Origin: Manis javanica
Taxonomy: Eukaryota; Chordata; Mammalia; Pholidota; Manidae
Assembly: GCF_040802235.1 (NCBI RefSeq)
Contig: NC_133161.1
Span: 12,169,001-12,233,000, forward strand
Direction: 5' to 3'
DNA: 64,000 nt
The notes beneath the pieces were generated by a model. It did not search any database. It was not told where the DNA came from and saw only the letters and a list, made by a program, of their open reading frames with translations. Each line of letters begins with the position of its first letter. The stretch's first letter is position 1. Below are positions 14,266 through 27,345 of the stretch, piece after piece. The position numbers and the translations under genes were made by a program.

Positions 14266-14399
14266 GAGTCTGCAGTCTTACCCTCCTCGCTGTAAGACTG
14301 GTGCCATGCAGGCTGAGTCCCTTCACGGGTCCCCCCTGCTGTGCAACTGGCTTCAAGGTGAATTCTATACCTCGCAGTCTGGGGCAGGGTGGTCTGGAG

Positions 14400-14548
14400 T
14401 CCTGAATGGCTTATGAAAGTGGACTGCTGGGCCCTACACTGCAGTTTCTGTTTAGTAGGTCTGGGTGGGGCCTGATAATTTGTATTTTTGATAAGTTCTT
14501 GGGTGACACTGATGATGCTGGCCCTGTGACCACACTTTGGAACCACTG
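14400..14548 (+). mobile_element. MER5A hAT-Charlie DNA transposon
   Basis: It contains tgctgggccc, agtaggtctgggtggggcct, ttcttgggtgacactgatga and ends ccacactttggaaccactg, the MER5A right terminus. Confidence 0.85.
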
Positions 14549-14599
14549 GGCTAGAAGAAAGGTTTTATTGGGCAGAGATGAACCTTAACAGCCCAAAGG

Positions 14600-14970
14600 T
14601 CAGATGGCAGAGGAATACAAACAAATGGGCAGTGAACGTGAAATACACTCAATTCTACCAATAACCAAAGAACTGTAATAAAGAACAGCAGAACAGTAAC
14701 AAGAACAGTAGAAAGAAGGTAGAGTAACAAAGCATAATTTATCAAATGAGCAAAGTTTTGTTTTGCTTTGTTTTTTAATGATCATCTCCAGAACAAGCAC
14801 CGGAGCAGTGAAATGGATCATCCCACAGACTCTAGGATGCCTCTAAGGTGGTGCTTCCCTTACAGGAAGGGGGTCATTACAATATTCATACCTTTTACCT
14901 AATGACTTCATTTTAGCCTAAGGAAATAATCCCACTTGGGGAAAAGATTTAAATACGAACATGTTCAGGT
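14600..14970 (+). repeat. Degenerate L1M fragments
   Basis: Matches to L1 3' sequence: ctcaattctaccaataacca, and cctaaggaaataatcccact with gaacatgttca at the end. Confidence 0.4.
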
Positions 14971-15324
14971 GGTGAAGGTTGCATCTGAGGCCTGGCCACC
15001 AGAGGGGGGGCCAAAGTCAACCCCAGATGGTGGGGGGCACTGCTCTCTGAGGTGAGAGGTCTGAACTTCAGCAGAGAATGTTTCCGGGGTTGAGGCACTC
15101 AGTGGCTCTGCCCTGCATTTCCAAAGACCACTGAGTCAGGAGAACAGAGGAGAGTGCGGAGTGAGGGGGACCAGTTAGGAGTCTGCTGCAGTCACTGGGG
15201 GAAGGGAGGAGGGGGCTGGCAAGGGCGAGCAGGGCTGGAGTGGACGGCAGTTTTGTGACTGAGTGCTTGTAGAGGAAACTGAAAACCATGTATTGGGGGT
15301 GACCCGGATGCAGGTGCCACATAA

Positions 15325-15462
15325 ATGAAATGTATGTTCATGCACATGCACATGCTTGTATGTATCCATGTGTGTGTGTGTGTACTTGTGCACAGCTGTG
15401 TGTGCACATGGATGTGTTTGTGCACATGTCTGTGCTTGTGTACATGCATGTGCATGTAGTGA
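15325..15462. repeat. Imperfect (TG)n purine-pyrimidine alternating tract
   Basis: About 140 bp of TGTGTG, TGCACATG and CATGTA units, almost entirely alternating purine and pyrimidine. Confidence 0.85.
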
Positions 15463-17359
15463 TAGCCACAGGATACAAACACAGGTGGCACCATTACTTG
15501 GGAGAACAGGGTTCCCAAACTTGGGGGAATTACAAAGCACTCCGGGTCCCTCCTGCTGCGCCCTGGGGTTCAGACAGAATTCTGTGATGGTACCCGGGGT
15601 GCATTAGGTCTCACCCTGGGCTTGCACAGAATCTCTGGGGCTGTGGGGCCTAGCCAAGGCAAGGGTGATGGCCTGGGAGTGTGAGAGCTAAAGAAAGCTT
15701 CAAATGACCCAAGTCCCAACAAATCAGAACCGGCCTGCCTGAACCTCAAGTATGTTTTCAGTTTCCTGTTTGGGAACCTGGGTATGCCTTGTTGTCACTT
15801 ACTAAAATCTAGGTTTAGGCTAGCAAATATATGTGTGTGCAGAGTTCAAATTGAGCTGCCTGTGGGACATTATAGCACTTGGAACCACGATCTGGAGCTC
15901 GATAGAAATTTCTGAGCTAGAGATGGGGACTGAGTCATCATCTCGTAACCCAAAGCTCTGGATGTGATTGGGGTTACCCCAGGACTCATATAAACTGTAT
16001 CTACATAGGATACTTTAAAAATGGAGATGCTTCTCCTCATCACAAGTACACCATTCTGATTAAGTCCAGTGATCAATTCTCGGAGAGAAGGTCAACCTCA
16101 AGAAGTTTTTGATCTTCCCACATGGCCAGTAGCTGAAAAAGCTGGATATACACTATTTTAGTGGCTTGCTCTGCAGGCAGAGTGGTCAGGAAAGACATAG
16201 GATGTGGCTGATAAATGGAGAGGAAAGGGATTAGGTCAACGTGGACCTCACTACCACTTGGAAATGGCCCCATCTGTTGAGAACATACGTCTGGTTCTGC
16301 TCCATTGATGGAGTTCACTGGAGGGACTCTCCCTGCCTTAACTCCCTGTCCGCTGTTCTGACTTTGGAACCTTTAACCGCTTCTGTTGCCTGTTAACCTC
16401 TGTCAGTGCTCCCTAGATGGGGTTCTCCTCTTAGACGGCTTTGTAGGTTACATCCATGTAACTTGTTGGGAAATTCCATGGGACAGAGCAGGAGGTTTGG
16501 AACAGGTTCTTTTAGTTTCCACGAACACAACTGTTTTCTGTTATGAGCAAGGAATTACACTGTTATGTATTTCTGCACTTATCAATTCACACTTGATTAT
16601 TTGAATGGATATACGCAGGCACATGGTAGACCCTCAGTAAAGCGACTGGATGAATGACACGCTGCCTTTGTTACTTAGCATGTTCTGACAATGGAAATAA
16701 TGATGCTGAGTCCTGACAGTGCAGGAGGTAGGGGACGTAGGTGGGCAAGCACCCGCCGGATGCAGCTTTCTGTCTAATGTCATGAACCCAACTCTCAGAT
16801 CTGTGGATTGGAGACTAGCTCGGGGGCGTGGGGTGCAGAATGCCCCCCGCCACCACCATCAACTCTCGGGGTCCTCTGGGGGCAGGACCAACAGATTCTC
16901 AGTGCCTCTGCTGGAAGCATAGCTCAATGAAACGGTGGGATGGGTGTGGCAGCGGCCCTCAGGCGAGCATGAGGCCACCACCCCAGTCGCTTTATTTTGC
17001 ATGAGCACTTATGGATACATAAAAGGGGCCCAAGGGCAAGAGCACTCACGTACAGTCACTTCATCATCCCTCTGGGGCTGGGTGTTCGGGCCTAATTCCA
17101 GTCAGACTCCAAGACTAACTGCAGTTAGACTGCAGCAATGAAATGAAAGGAACTCTGCTCCGAGCCCATCCCCTTGGAGCGAGGCCCTGTGCTGCCCTCC
17201 AGACCCGGCGGTAGGGAGCGCCAGGGGTGACGCGGCCCGGGAGGCAGGGACAGCGGCAGTGTGGCTGTCAGGGCCGAGCACAGCCAGGTCTGGTGTGGGA
17301 GGCGGGTTAACTGTGATGGAGGCGGGGGAATTCGTGACAATGGGCTCCTGGACGTGCAG
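15463..17359. other. Intron sequence, mostly unassigned
   Basis: Only a weak L2 3'-end match is visible, at about 16605-16655 (aggcacatggtagaccctca, tggatgaatgac). Confidence 0.35.
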
Positions 17360-17790
17360 GACAGCCAATCAGCAAATATTTGTTGAATTTCTATGTTTGT
17401 GCCAAGCATTATACTGGATGGTAGGGAGACAAAAAGGAGAAAAAGATTTGATCCCTGCTCTTAAGAATCTTTAATTAAATCTAAAATAGAAAGGTGAAAA
17501 AAAAGTGTATCATCTACTTGGAGATGAGGCAGACATAAATGAAAAGTTGAGGATGATCGAAAATAGCAGCATCCTGGGCCCAAAAGGCACGAGAGGGTCC
17601 CTCTTCTGTGACAGCAGAGAGCAGGAGCAGATGACTGTAAGGCCCCTCCCGTCTCTAGCAGACCTTGGGAAGAGACGGAAGAACACCCCGTGGGGAATGG
17701 TAAGAGTCAAGAGTCAGAGAGAGACACCGAGCTGGGCCAGGGAAGGATTCCTAGGGAGGCAGGGTCTTGAAGGACACACAGTTTCCTCAG
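17360..17790 (-). repeat. Ancient LINE-type repeat (L2-like 3' end)
   Basis: Reverse complement of the '...aaatatttgttgaatga' end: agcaaatatttgttgaattt, then gccaagcattatactgg and tttgatccctgctcttaaga. A gggccagggaaggattccta block further right occurs in the same repeat type. Confidence 0.4.
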
Positions 17791-17914
17791 GCAATGAACA
17801 GAAGGGGGGACTCGCCTGGTGTGGGGCGCATTCCTCCCTCCGACTCGGCGCCCCACTGTCCGAGCTCCCGTGACAAGAGAAGGCATGCCCACACACCGCA
17901 CTTGACTTCTGTAA

Positions 17915-18022
17915 CGCTCACGGCTGCCATCCTAGTCAAGCTTCCATTGTTCCTCACGTGAACTATAACAAATAATTGATATTCTGCCTTCTTTTCTTGC
18001 CACATATAGTAGCCAGTGATAT
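17915..18022 (+). repeat. L2 LINE, left half (split by the L1)
   Basis: The sequence ggctgccatcctagtcaagc and the run ending in the target-site copy agtagccagtgatat match L2 just upstream of the block that resumes at 21109. The L2 is therefore interrupted by the L1 insertion. Confidence 0.6.
18008..18022. repeat. Target-site duplication, left copy
   Basis: AGTAGCCAGTGATAT is repeated exactly at 21094-21108 and flanks the L1. Confidence 0.9.
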
Positions 18023-21000
18023 ATGTATATTTTTTAAGGTCGAATTTACATTTTATTTTCTTTTTTTATTAAGGTATCAATGATATACACTCTTACAAAG
18101 GTTTCACATGATCAACACTGTGGTTACTACATTCACCCATATTATCAAGTCCCCTCTACACCCTATTGCAGTCACCATCCATAAGCATAGTAAGATGCCA
18201 CAGAGTCATTACTTGTCTTCTCTGGCTATACTGCCTTCCCCGTGACCGCCCTACATTATGTGTGCTAATTATAATGCCCTTCAATTTCCTTCTCCCTCCC
18301 TCCCCACCAACCCTCCCCCAACTTTCCCCTTTGATAACTACTAGTCCCTCCTTGGAGTCTGTTGAGTCTGCTGCTGTTTTGTTTTGTTATTATATTCTGC
18401 AAATGAGTGAAATCATTTGGTACTTGTCTTTCTCTGCCTAACTTATTTCACTGAGCATAATACCCTCTAGCTCCACCCATGTTGTTGCAAATGGTAGGAT
18501 TTGTTTTCTTCTAGTGGCTGAATAACATTCCATTGTGTATATATATACCACCTCTTCTGTATCCATTCATCTACTGATGGACATTTAGGTTGCTTCCATT
18601 TCTTGGCTATTGTGAACAGTGCTGCAATAAACATAGGGGTGTATGTGTCTTTTTTAATCTGGGATCTTGTCTTCTTTTGGTAAATTCCTAGGAGTGGAAT
18701 TCCTGGGCCAAATGGTATTTCTATTTTCAGTGTTTTGAGGAACCTCCATATTGCTTTCCACAATGGATGAACTAATTTACATTCCCACCAACAGTGTGGG
18801 AGGGTTCCCCTTTCTCCACATCTTCACCAGCATTTGTTGTTCCTTGTCTTGTCAATGTTGGCCATCCTAACTGGTAGGTGATGATATCTCATTTGGTTTT
18901 AATTTCATTTCCCTGATAATTAGCGATGTGGAGCATCTTTTCATGTGCCTGTTGGCCATCTGAATTTCTTCTTTGGAGAAGTGTCTGTTCATATCCTCTG
19001 CCCATTTTTTCATCAGGTTATTTGCTTTTTGGGTGTTGAGGCTTATGAGTCCTTTATATATTTTGGATGTTAACCCCTTGTTGGATATTTCATTTATGAA
19101 TATATTCTTCCACACTGTAGGATGCCCTTTTGTTCTACTGATGGTGTTCTTTGCTGTATAGAAGATTTTTAGTTTGATGTAATTCCATTTGTTCATTTCT
19201 GCTTTTGTTTCCTTTGCTCTAGGAGAACTGTTCAGGAAAAAGTTGCTCATGTTTATATTCAAGAGGGTTTTGCCTATGTTTTCTTCTAAGAGTTTTATGG
19301 TTTCATGACTTATATTCAGGTCTTTGATCCATTTCAAATTTACTTTTGTGTATGGAGTTAGACAATATTCCAGTTTCATTCTCTTACATGTAGCTGTCCA
19401 GTTTTGACAACACCAGCTTTTGAGGAGGCTGTTGTTTCCCCATTGTTATGTCTATGGGTCCTCTATCGTATATTAATTGACTATATATGCTTGCATTTAT
19501 ATCTGGGCTCTCTATTCTGTTCCACTGATCTATGGGTCTGTTCTTGTGCTAGTACCAATTTGTCTTGATTACTGTGGCTTTGTAGTACAGGTTGAAGTCA
19601 GGGAGCATAATCCCCCCAGCTTTATTCTTCCTTCTCAGGATTGTTTTAGCTATTTGGGGTCTTTTGTGGTTCCATGTGAATTTTAGAACTACTTGCTCTC
19701 ATTTGTTAAAGAATGCGGTTGGTATTTTGATAGGGATTCCATTGAATTTGCATATTGCTTTAGGCAGGATGGCCATTTTGACAATATTATTTCTTCCTGT
19801 TTATGAGCATGTGATGTATTTCCACTTATTGGTGTCTTCTTTAATTTCTCGAATGAGTGTCTTATAGTTTTCAGGGTATAGGTCTCCCTGGTTAGGTTTA
19901 TTCCTAGGTATTTTATTCTTTTTGGTGCAATTGTGAATGGAATTGTTTTCCTGATTTCTCTTTCTGCAAGTTCATCATTAGTATATAGGAATTCAACAGA
20001 TTTCTGTGTATCAATTTTGCATCTTGCAACTTTGCTGAATTCAGCTATTAGTTTTAATAGTTTTGGGGTGGATTCTTTAGAGCTTTTTATGTACAATATC
20101 ATGTCATCTGCAAACAGTGACAGTTTAACTTCTTCCTTACCAATCTGGATGCCTTTTATTTCTTTGTGTTGTCTGATTGCCAGGCTAGAACCTCCAGAAC
20201 TATGTTGAATAAAAGTGGGGAGAGTGGGCATTCTTGTCTTGTTCCCGATCTTAAAGGAAAAGCTTTCAGCTTCTCATTGTTAAGCATGATGTTGGCTGTG
20301 GGTTTATCATATATGGCCTCTATTATGTTGAGGTACTTGCCCTCTATACCCATTTTGTTGAGAGTTTTTACCATGAATGGATGTTGAATTTTGTCAAATG
20401 TTTTTTTTGCATCTATGAAGATGATCACATAGTTCTTGTTCTTCTTTTTGTTGATGTTGTGGATGATGTTGATAGATTTTTGAATATTGTACCATCTTTG
20501 AATCCCTGGAATAAATTCTACTTGATCATGATGGATGTTCTTTTTGATGTATTTTTGAATTTGGTTTGCTAATATTTTGTTGAGTATTTTTACATCTATG
20601 TTCATCAGGGATATTGGCCTGTAATTTTCTTTTTTTGTGGTGTCTTTGCCTGGTTTTGGTATTAGAGTGATGCTGGCCTTGTAAAATGAGTTTGGAAGTA
20701 TTTCCTCTTCTTGTATTTTTTGGAAAACTTTAAGGAGGATGGGTATTAGGTCCTCACTAAATGTTTGATAAAATTCAGTGGTGAAGCCATCTGGTCCAGG
20801 GGTTTGTTCTTGGGTAGTTTTTTGATTACCTATTCAATTTCATTGCTGGTAATTGGTTTGTTCAGATTTTCTGTTTCTTCAAGGTTTTATTTTTCTAGAA
20901 AGTTGTCCATTTCTTCTAGGTTATCCAATTTGTTAGCATATAATTTTTCATAGTATTCTCTAATAATTCTTTGTATTTCTGTGGTGTCCATAGTGATTTT

Positions 21001-21093
21001 TCCTTTCTCATTTCTGATTCTTTTTATGTGTGTAGACTATTTTTCTTGGTAAGTCTGGCTAGGGGTTTATCTATTTTATTTTCTTGAAGAACC
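18023..21093 (-). mobile_element. 5'-truncated LINE-1 retrotransposon (3.07 kb)
   Basis: The element lies on the minus strand. Its 3' end is at the left, with a decayed A-rich tail (18023-18066) and the L1 3'UTR (about 18066-18430). The reverse-transcriptase and C-terminal part of ORF2 follow, up to the truncation point at 21093. Promoter, ORF1 and endonuclease are missing. It is flanked by a perfect 15-bp duplication and sits inside an L2. The large number of stops and shifts means it is dead, but the intact duplication shows it is younger than the surrounding MIR and L2 copies. The 3'UTR family is the same as the fragment at 8198-8393. Confidence 0.95.
18430..21090 (-). pseudogene. L1 ORF2 remnant (reverse transcriptase and C-terminal region)
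   Basis: Reading right to left, one segment (20605-20156) carries the RT core, including [20 protein letters not shown] and the [20 protein letters not shown] block. A frame change leads to a segment (20231-19689) with the catalytic FADD box intact at 20103-20114. Further segments (19379-18867 and 18763-18467) carry the ORF2 C-terminal part, including TPMFIAALFTIAKKWKQPKC. At least three frameshifts and several stop codons separate them. The N-terminal endonuclease is absent because of 5' truncation. It cannot encode a working protein. Confidence 0.92.
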
Positions 21094-21108
21094 AGTAGCC
21101 AGTGATAT
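21094..21108. repeat. Target-site duplication, right copy
   Basis: Exact 15-bp match to 18008-18022. Confidence 0.9.
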
Positions 21109-21445
21109 TTTCAAAGTTTAATCAGGTTATAATTCTTTCCCCTGCTTAAAATCCTCCAACAGCTTCCTATCCATTCAGAACAAAACACACACTCTTTATC
21201 CCACCCATGTGGCTTTACCTGAGCAGACCCTGCCTACCTATCTGGCCTCATTTCTCACCTTGACCCCCACACTCCTTAGTTGCTAGACACTCAAGAAAGC
21301 ATTCTGTGTCTCAAGCTAGCTAGGCTTGTACCCAGCCCATGGCCTTTGCACTTGCTGTTCCCTCACCTAGGTGGCCTTCTTCTAGCTCTTCTCCGAGATT
21401 CAGTAAAAATGTCGTCCTCTCAGAGGGATCCTCCCTGGCCTTCTT
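21109..21445 (+). repeat. L2 LINE, right half
   Basis: Contains cccctgcttaaaatcctcca, ctgcctacctatctggcctc, ggcctttgcacttgctgttc and ggatcctccctggcc in L2 order. It continues the L2 interrupted at 18022. Confidence 0.85.
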
Positions 21446-24019
21446 TTAAAGTAGTGCCTCCCAAGTGGTTTTCCAACTCTTCCATGGAGGTGTTTCGGGA
21501 GCTGCCCTGGGGTAGGGAGAGGGAGTAGAAGAGACTCCCAGCCCTCTGTCCTCTCTTTAACCAGAACAGCCCTGCTTTGATCTGTTTCCATGTGAATTTC
21601 CTTTTGAAGACAGGAGTCTGGTGATTTAAACATTTCTGAAAAGTACTGGCCTTTTACATTTGCAAGTTGACCTTGAGGTATGTCATTATGGGGACTATGC
21701 TTTGGATAGCAAGGCCCAAATAGCTGCCCCATTAGTTGCACATCCATGCCTCTGGCAGAAAGAGCTAATCAATGTCAACCCTCATTCCTGCTGGTCCTGG
21801 AATGGGGCTGACTCCCACTCAGCCCAGCCCTGCAGGCAGCCAGCCCCAGCCAGCCAGTTGCAGTGGTTGGAATGAGAGAAGATACCTAGTTACCCTCTCT
21901 GTGCCAGGACTTTTATTCACAGGCACTCAGAGCTCAGGAAGAGACGAGGCACCACCCCATGTAGCTGCAGCCTGAGAGCTTGAGTGCTTAAGACCCGCTG
22001 GCATTGAGGCAACAGTGCCCTCCGGACCCCTCCAGCATCCCTGTTTGCAAACTCTACCTGTGAGTGGGCAGGCACGGTCAACAGATGAAATGAACTATAT
22101 AAACATCAATGCCTCCTTTTGATGGTTCAAACATGGCACCTGCTTCCTTTGAGGACAGTCCCACCTGCACTTCTTTCAGGAATCACACCTACACTATCAC
22201 TTCCAACCTACGGCCCCACCCTGGCCACTCCTGTCTGCATGTCCTGTCATCACCTGACTAGAAGAGACAGCTGTGAGGTGTTCTGGGACTGCTGCCCGAC
22301 CCTGTCCCCTGCCCCCCACCCGCTTCACTCTAGGCACAGCTGAGGCTTGAGCGAGGGTGCGAGAGAGGAAACAGTTCCCATGCCCAGACTGCAGGCTCTT
22401 GTTCCAACACCAAAAACAGCTTCCTGTCCACCTCCTTCACATTGCTGCCATCTCTAATTAACGTTTCTTGAGTTGCCAAATATTAGATTCTAGTTCCCCC
22501 CTAGTTTTAGTTTCTTGGCCGTTGGACAACGTCCTCCTGGTGGCTCTCTTTTCCCTCAGTTTCCCAGCTGCCCCTCCACCCAGGCTTCATCCGCCTGTCA
22601 TGATGTCCTGCCCCAGCTCCTGCAGGGACTGCTTTACCCTCCCCTCTGACTTGAACCACCACCAGGAGATGATTAATTCACATGATTGTGTGATATATGT
22701 TATGTAGTCATGTGTCCACTGCCCCCAGGGACAGAGATGTTCATGGTATTCCCTGGCTACACACAGATTCCCAGTGCTTCTCCCGAAAACCCAAATTCCC
22801 TTATGTGCCTGACTTCTTTTAGTCTTTCAAAGTCTTGCTTCCTTCCCTAATAGGGTCACCATCCATCCCAGTTTGCCTGGGAGTTGGCAGAGTGCAGGGT
22901 GTTTTCCTGGAACATGGGACTTCCACTCCCAGAAGTGGGAAGTCCTGGGCTAAGTGGGACACATGGGACTTCCAGGTTCCCTCACATTCCTGCTCTCCAC
23001 TCTGGTGCCAACTGGTGATACTTCACCGATGATATAAATAAACATAACACCTTAACCTAGTGGAAGCACAGAAACACGTATCCTGAGAATGTGTGGCTAA
23101 TGTTAAGAAATGCCAGGCTCGGGTAGCACTATTTTGGGGCAGCTAATTCTTTGACAACCCTGAAATGTTACCAGGGAAACATCAGCAACATGATCATAGT
23201 TCTAACCCAGGACCACCTTAAAGGCTAATCACCTCTACTTTGATCCCAGCCCAACAGGGTCTGCACGGTGGTTGCTGCACGAGTGCCCTCGTGGACGTGC
23301 GTGTCAGGGATGTCTGAGAAAGAGCAGTCTAAGTCGACCCTAAGATACTCCCCCACTAGGCCTTCTCAGTCTTTAAAACTATGAAGAAGCAAATCGGCAA
23401 ACATAAAAAGGATCCCGCCTCCAACAGCAGCGCATGTGTCCTAGGAAGCTGATGTACACTGAGCCCTTCCTCTGCTTAGATGGCATGCCTCAGCAGCATT
23501 CAGCTCTCAAGAGCACTTTATAGCTTTGCTCAGACCTGCGTGGAATATAAATTACTGTCGAATTATACACCACTGCATCAGCAGCAGCTGACAGGCATGT
23601 CACATGGGTCTAACATCCAAAGCGCCTTAGGAGTTCATTGGGATGAGACGGGGGTGGTGGTGATGGGCTCCAGAGATCACACTGCGAGGCATGGCGCCCT
23701 CGGTTAGGACAAAATCATCCTTCATTCTGCAAACTCTGCAAGAGCTCTAGGCAGACACTGACTGCATGAGCGCTGCCACCCTGGGCAGGCAGTGCCTGTG
23801 CTCCTGAGGCTGTGTCTACACACCACAAGGCTGTTCTGCATCTAGATATGATGACGCCACAGTCATGCCACATCCCGGCTCAAGCAAAGAAGGGGACTGA
23901 CCCATTCACATAGGTTGGCTTCAGTTCTAAAGACAATGGTTCCAGATTCCCATCATGGAACCTGCAGTCTTATTCCTTCATTTGTACATATCTACACAGC
24001 CACCAAATCTGAGCATAGG
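21446..24019. other. Intron sequence, mostly unassigned
   Basis: At 22855-22985 there are two opposed blocks (cccagtttgcctggga and tcctgggctaagtgggacac). They resemble an old inverted-repeat element whose name I do not recall. Nothing else is assignable. Confidence 0.35.
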
Positions 24020-24416
24020 TGTCATAGACTGAATTGCGTCCTTGCAAAAGGAACGTGAAGCCCTAGCTCACAAGCCTCTGAATGTGACTGTTTGGAGATA
24101 GGGCGATTAAAGAGGTAATTGAATGAAAATGAGGCTGTTAGGGTGGGCCTGAATCCAATCTGACTGGTGTCCTTATAAGAGGAGACTAGGACCTACAAAG
24201 GGGCAGTAGATAGTTGCATGCACAGAGGGAAGGCCACTTGATGAGGCAGCAAGAGGGGCCATCTGCAAGCCGACGAAGAGTTCTCGGAGGAAACAACCCC
24301 GTCAGTGCCTTGACCTTGGACTTTCAGCCGCCAGAACTGCAAGAAAATGAATTTCCCTTGTTTAAGGCCCCAGACTGTGGTCTTTTGGTTTGGCAGCCAT
24401 TGCAATCTCAGCAACA
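24020..24416 (+). mobile_element. MLT1-type (ERVL-MaLR) solo LTR
   Basis: Complete LTR in order: tgtcatagactgaattg at the left, tttggagatagggcgattaa, tgaggctgttagggtgggcc, tggtgtccttataagagg, gccatctgcaag, ccttgaccttggactttcag, ccgccagaactgcaagaaaa, ttgtttaaggccc, and a gcagccat right end. No internal retroviral sequence adjoins it. Confidence 0.85.
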
Positions 24417-27174
24417 GGTGAATGCATGATAATTGGCATGATAACAAAACATTATAATACATGATAAAATTAGACAATCTGTGTTTCCAGATTTTATGGC
24501 CACCCTGTAGCTAAAATAGGCATCTAAACGTAGCCATATAAAACAGTAGCTCTCTTCTGGTTTTTCCTCCACCCAGCTCCCTTACCTCTGTATCTGTGCT
24601 TACTCCCACTCAATGCCCACCAATCCATTTATCCTTTTGGGTGTATATTTAGATTTGATCACAAGATCAGTGGCTCTGGTGGCCTGTATACCAAAGATAG
24701 AGCCTTCACAAACTTGTGAAAACATCTAAAAGGCTGAGCAAATAGAAGAGGGCATTGGTGGGTGTTGGAAGTGCTTTCTATGACGGGAATTTACAAAGGT
24801 CAAAATGCTATCGTCCAGTCCCCCTGACTGGAGTCTGACATTTCCATCCTCCACCCAGTCAACACGGAGTCCTTGCAGCCATCCTCGAGTTACCCTGTAT
24901 GGTCCAATCCAAGTCCCAAGTCTCACAAGATGCCTTCTCTGAGTAAGCCCAGCACAAGATCATTCACATTTTTTCCTGAATCCCTAAGCCTTTAATTAAG
25001 GTCTGGAAAACAACATGCCAATTACTTGTAGGGACCCCTCCTGTTCTCTGTTTTAGTTTATGTTCAGCCAGACTGGAACCTTCTCCAGAACTGGTAGGGT
25101 AGTGACACCTTCTTTTGTATTGTACACAGCAACTGAGGATTAAATCCCTTTCACTAGAAGAAATGGATTTCTAGGCTATGGAGTTTTGAAACCTAGAGGG
25201 GAATGAAGTAGCCCCCATGCCTGGCCCTCCCATCCCTTTTCTCCTCAATCATTTTGTGATGGTGGAGGTGTTTGTGAGCACGCATGTGGCAGGCCCACAC
25301 ATGCACACGCCTACCTTGTGTTTCAGTTGTACCTAGGAAGCATTTTTATTTTTACAGAAATTCGGCATCAGAATAATACCCTCTCTGCAGGATTATTTTG
25401 AAGAGCAATATAATAAATGTGAAAAGGCTTAGAAAAGTTAAAATTGCTTTTTATATGTAAGGTATAATATTAGAAATGGAAAGCTTTAAGTGAGGGTGAA
25501 GAAAAATTGTTCTGGAGGACAGAACGTGGTTGTTGTTTTCATTTCCACCACCCACTCCGCTCTCCCTCGTCCCCCTCCCAGGGTACAGGCCACACCAGAA
25601 GCAGCTGCTCTCCAGAGAAACCAGAGAAAGTGCTCATTCAGGACTCTTTGTTCTGTGGACTTTGCTGGAACCAGAATGATGGAACTTGGAAGATCTCAAA
25701 ATACACTTCTGAGTCAGACCCTCTTTGGAAAGGAACTCTGGGCTCAAAGAGAGACAGCATCCAGTGACGGTCACATTACAACATTGGGCATTTGTTAAGG
25801 AGCCTGTATGGCCGGTGGCTCAATCAGGGTGAGTAAAAGGAGCGAGCCCTGGGAGAAGGGCTGGTAGTTGCTAGACAACAAGCATTGGGGACCTTCTGTA
25901 AGTGCTACAGAGCTTCTGACCTGGTTCCTCTGGGATAGAGAGGTGGCATTTACAGTATGTCATACTCACTCATTAGACACCTGCCACATAGTGGACTGTG
26001 AGAGCTGTAGTTTTATTATTTTACACCATGCAGTGCACCTTCCCTTCTTTCTTGTTTTGTTAAAACACCACCACCGTTCTTTCCCCTGGGAAGCCATTCT
26101 ATAATCCCAGTGACTAATTCAAAGGCACTTGTTTCAAGCCAAGTCTCAGTTTTGTACCTTCTGTACCTTGAAGTTACTGTGAGATTGTGTGTGTGTGTGT
26201 GTACTCACACTCACATATATGTAAATATACATATGTACATTATATATATATATGAATTTCTATATAAATATACATACAGCACAGAACATAAATTATGTAA
26301 TTCATATAGTAATCCAAAGTCAAATAATTTGCTAAAGATCCCAAAGCATAAGTGATGGAGCCAATATTTTATTTTGCTATAAAGCTTCAAACTATTTGAT
26401 TGCAGAACCATCTGGAAACTACCCATGGTACTTGCTTCCACTGCCCCCATTCAAAAAGTGTCTCCTAGAGGAAGCAACTGTTGGCTCATTCCACTTCCGC
26501 CCACCTGACCTTGGATATTTCATGCTTCATGGAGAGAAAAGTTGGGAAGGTCTGAGGTATAGGGCCTGGTGAGTTATGAGCTTTCTGTGTAAGAGTAGAA
26601 AAGAGAGTTCTAGGAAGAAAATGATCCAGGGAGAGCACCACGTCTTTCTCAGTGCAAACCTTTGCAGCTTCCCATCCAGCTGGGCCACGGTCCAGAGATG
26701 AGAGTGAGTGGGAGCCAACCAGTTCCTCAACTAATCTGAGCATGGCATCTGCAGCTGTGAGAAAGGAACATTCTCAAACTGTGAACAGTGGGCTTCCAAG
26801 AGCACAGCCACTTAGAGCCTGCCATCTTCCTGTCCCTGCTTCTCCATTCTCTCCTTCTCTTTGTAGGCCAACTCTTTCTAGTGGATGACAAGAGTCCACA
26901 GGGCAACCTTTGAGACGCACTGGGGCGGAGGACAATCTTGCCCCGAGTTTCCTGCTGGAGATAGTGCTGGAAGCAACACAAAACCCCCTCAGACCACTCT
27001 GATGCTACGGCTTCCCGCTTGCTCGGGTCGTTCCTTGTCCCCAGCCGCAACAAGGCTTCTGCAGAGAAAGCCACGTCTCACCCACAGCCAGCCTGAAGCC
27101 CAGCACAAGGAGACCTAAGACTGCATATGAATTCCTCTTGTGGTAGCTCTCCTGGCCCAGCTGCAACCAGTGGG
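24417..27174. other. Intron sequence with two weak MIR traces
   Basis: Possible MIR remnants lie at 25355-25450 (aataataccctctctgcagg on the plus strand) and 26305-26380 (caaataatttgctaaagatc, minus). The remainder is unassigned. Confidence 0.35.
26185..26275. repeat. (TG)n followed by AT-rich simple repeat
   Basis: A (TG)8 run, a CACTCACA bridge and then TATA/TACA alternation, including a (TA)6 run. Confidence 0.9.
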
Positions 27175-27345
27175 GGTGTGGCTTAGCAGAAAGAGAGCTC
27201 CACCAAGAATCAGAAAATCTGGGTTCTGGTCCCATAGCATTAGCAAATCGCCATGGATCATGATCCCCTCTAACCATAAAATATAGGGGTCGGACCAGAT
27301 CTCTAAGTCCTTCCAGGTAAGTGATTTCTAGACTCCAGGTACTGG
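27175..27345 (+). repeat. MIR-family SINE
   Basis: Shows gtggcttagcagaaagagag, aatctgggttctggtcc and the gaccagatctctaagtcctt tail seen in MIR-related copies. Confidence 0.55.

Noticed and set aside
15175..15540. His- and Cys-rich minus-strand frames resembling metal-binding peptides
   Set aside because: They are translations of the TG/CA simple repeat at 15325-15462.
19689..20605. Reading frames with reverse-transcriptase motifs considered as a possible standalone RT gene
   Set aside because: They are fragments of one L1 ORF2 separated by frame changes, within an element bounded by a target-site duplication.
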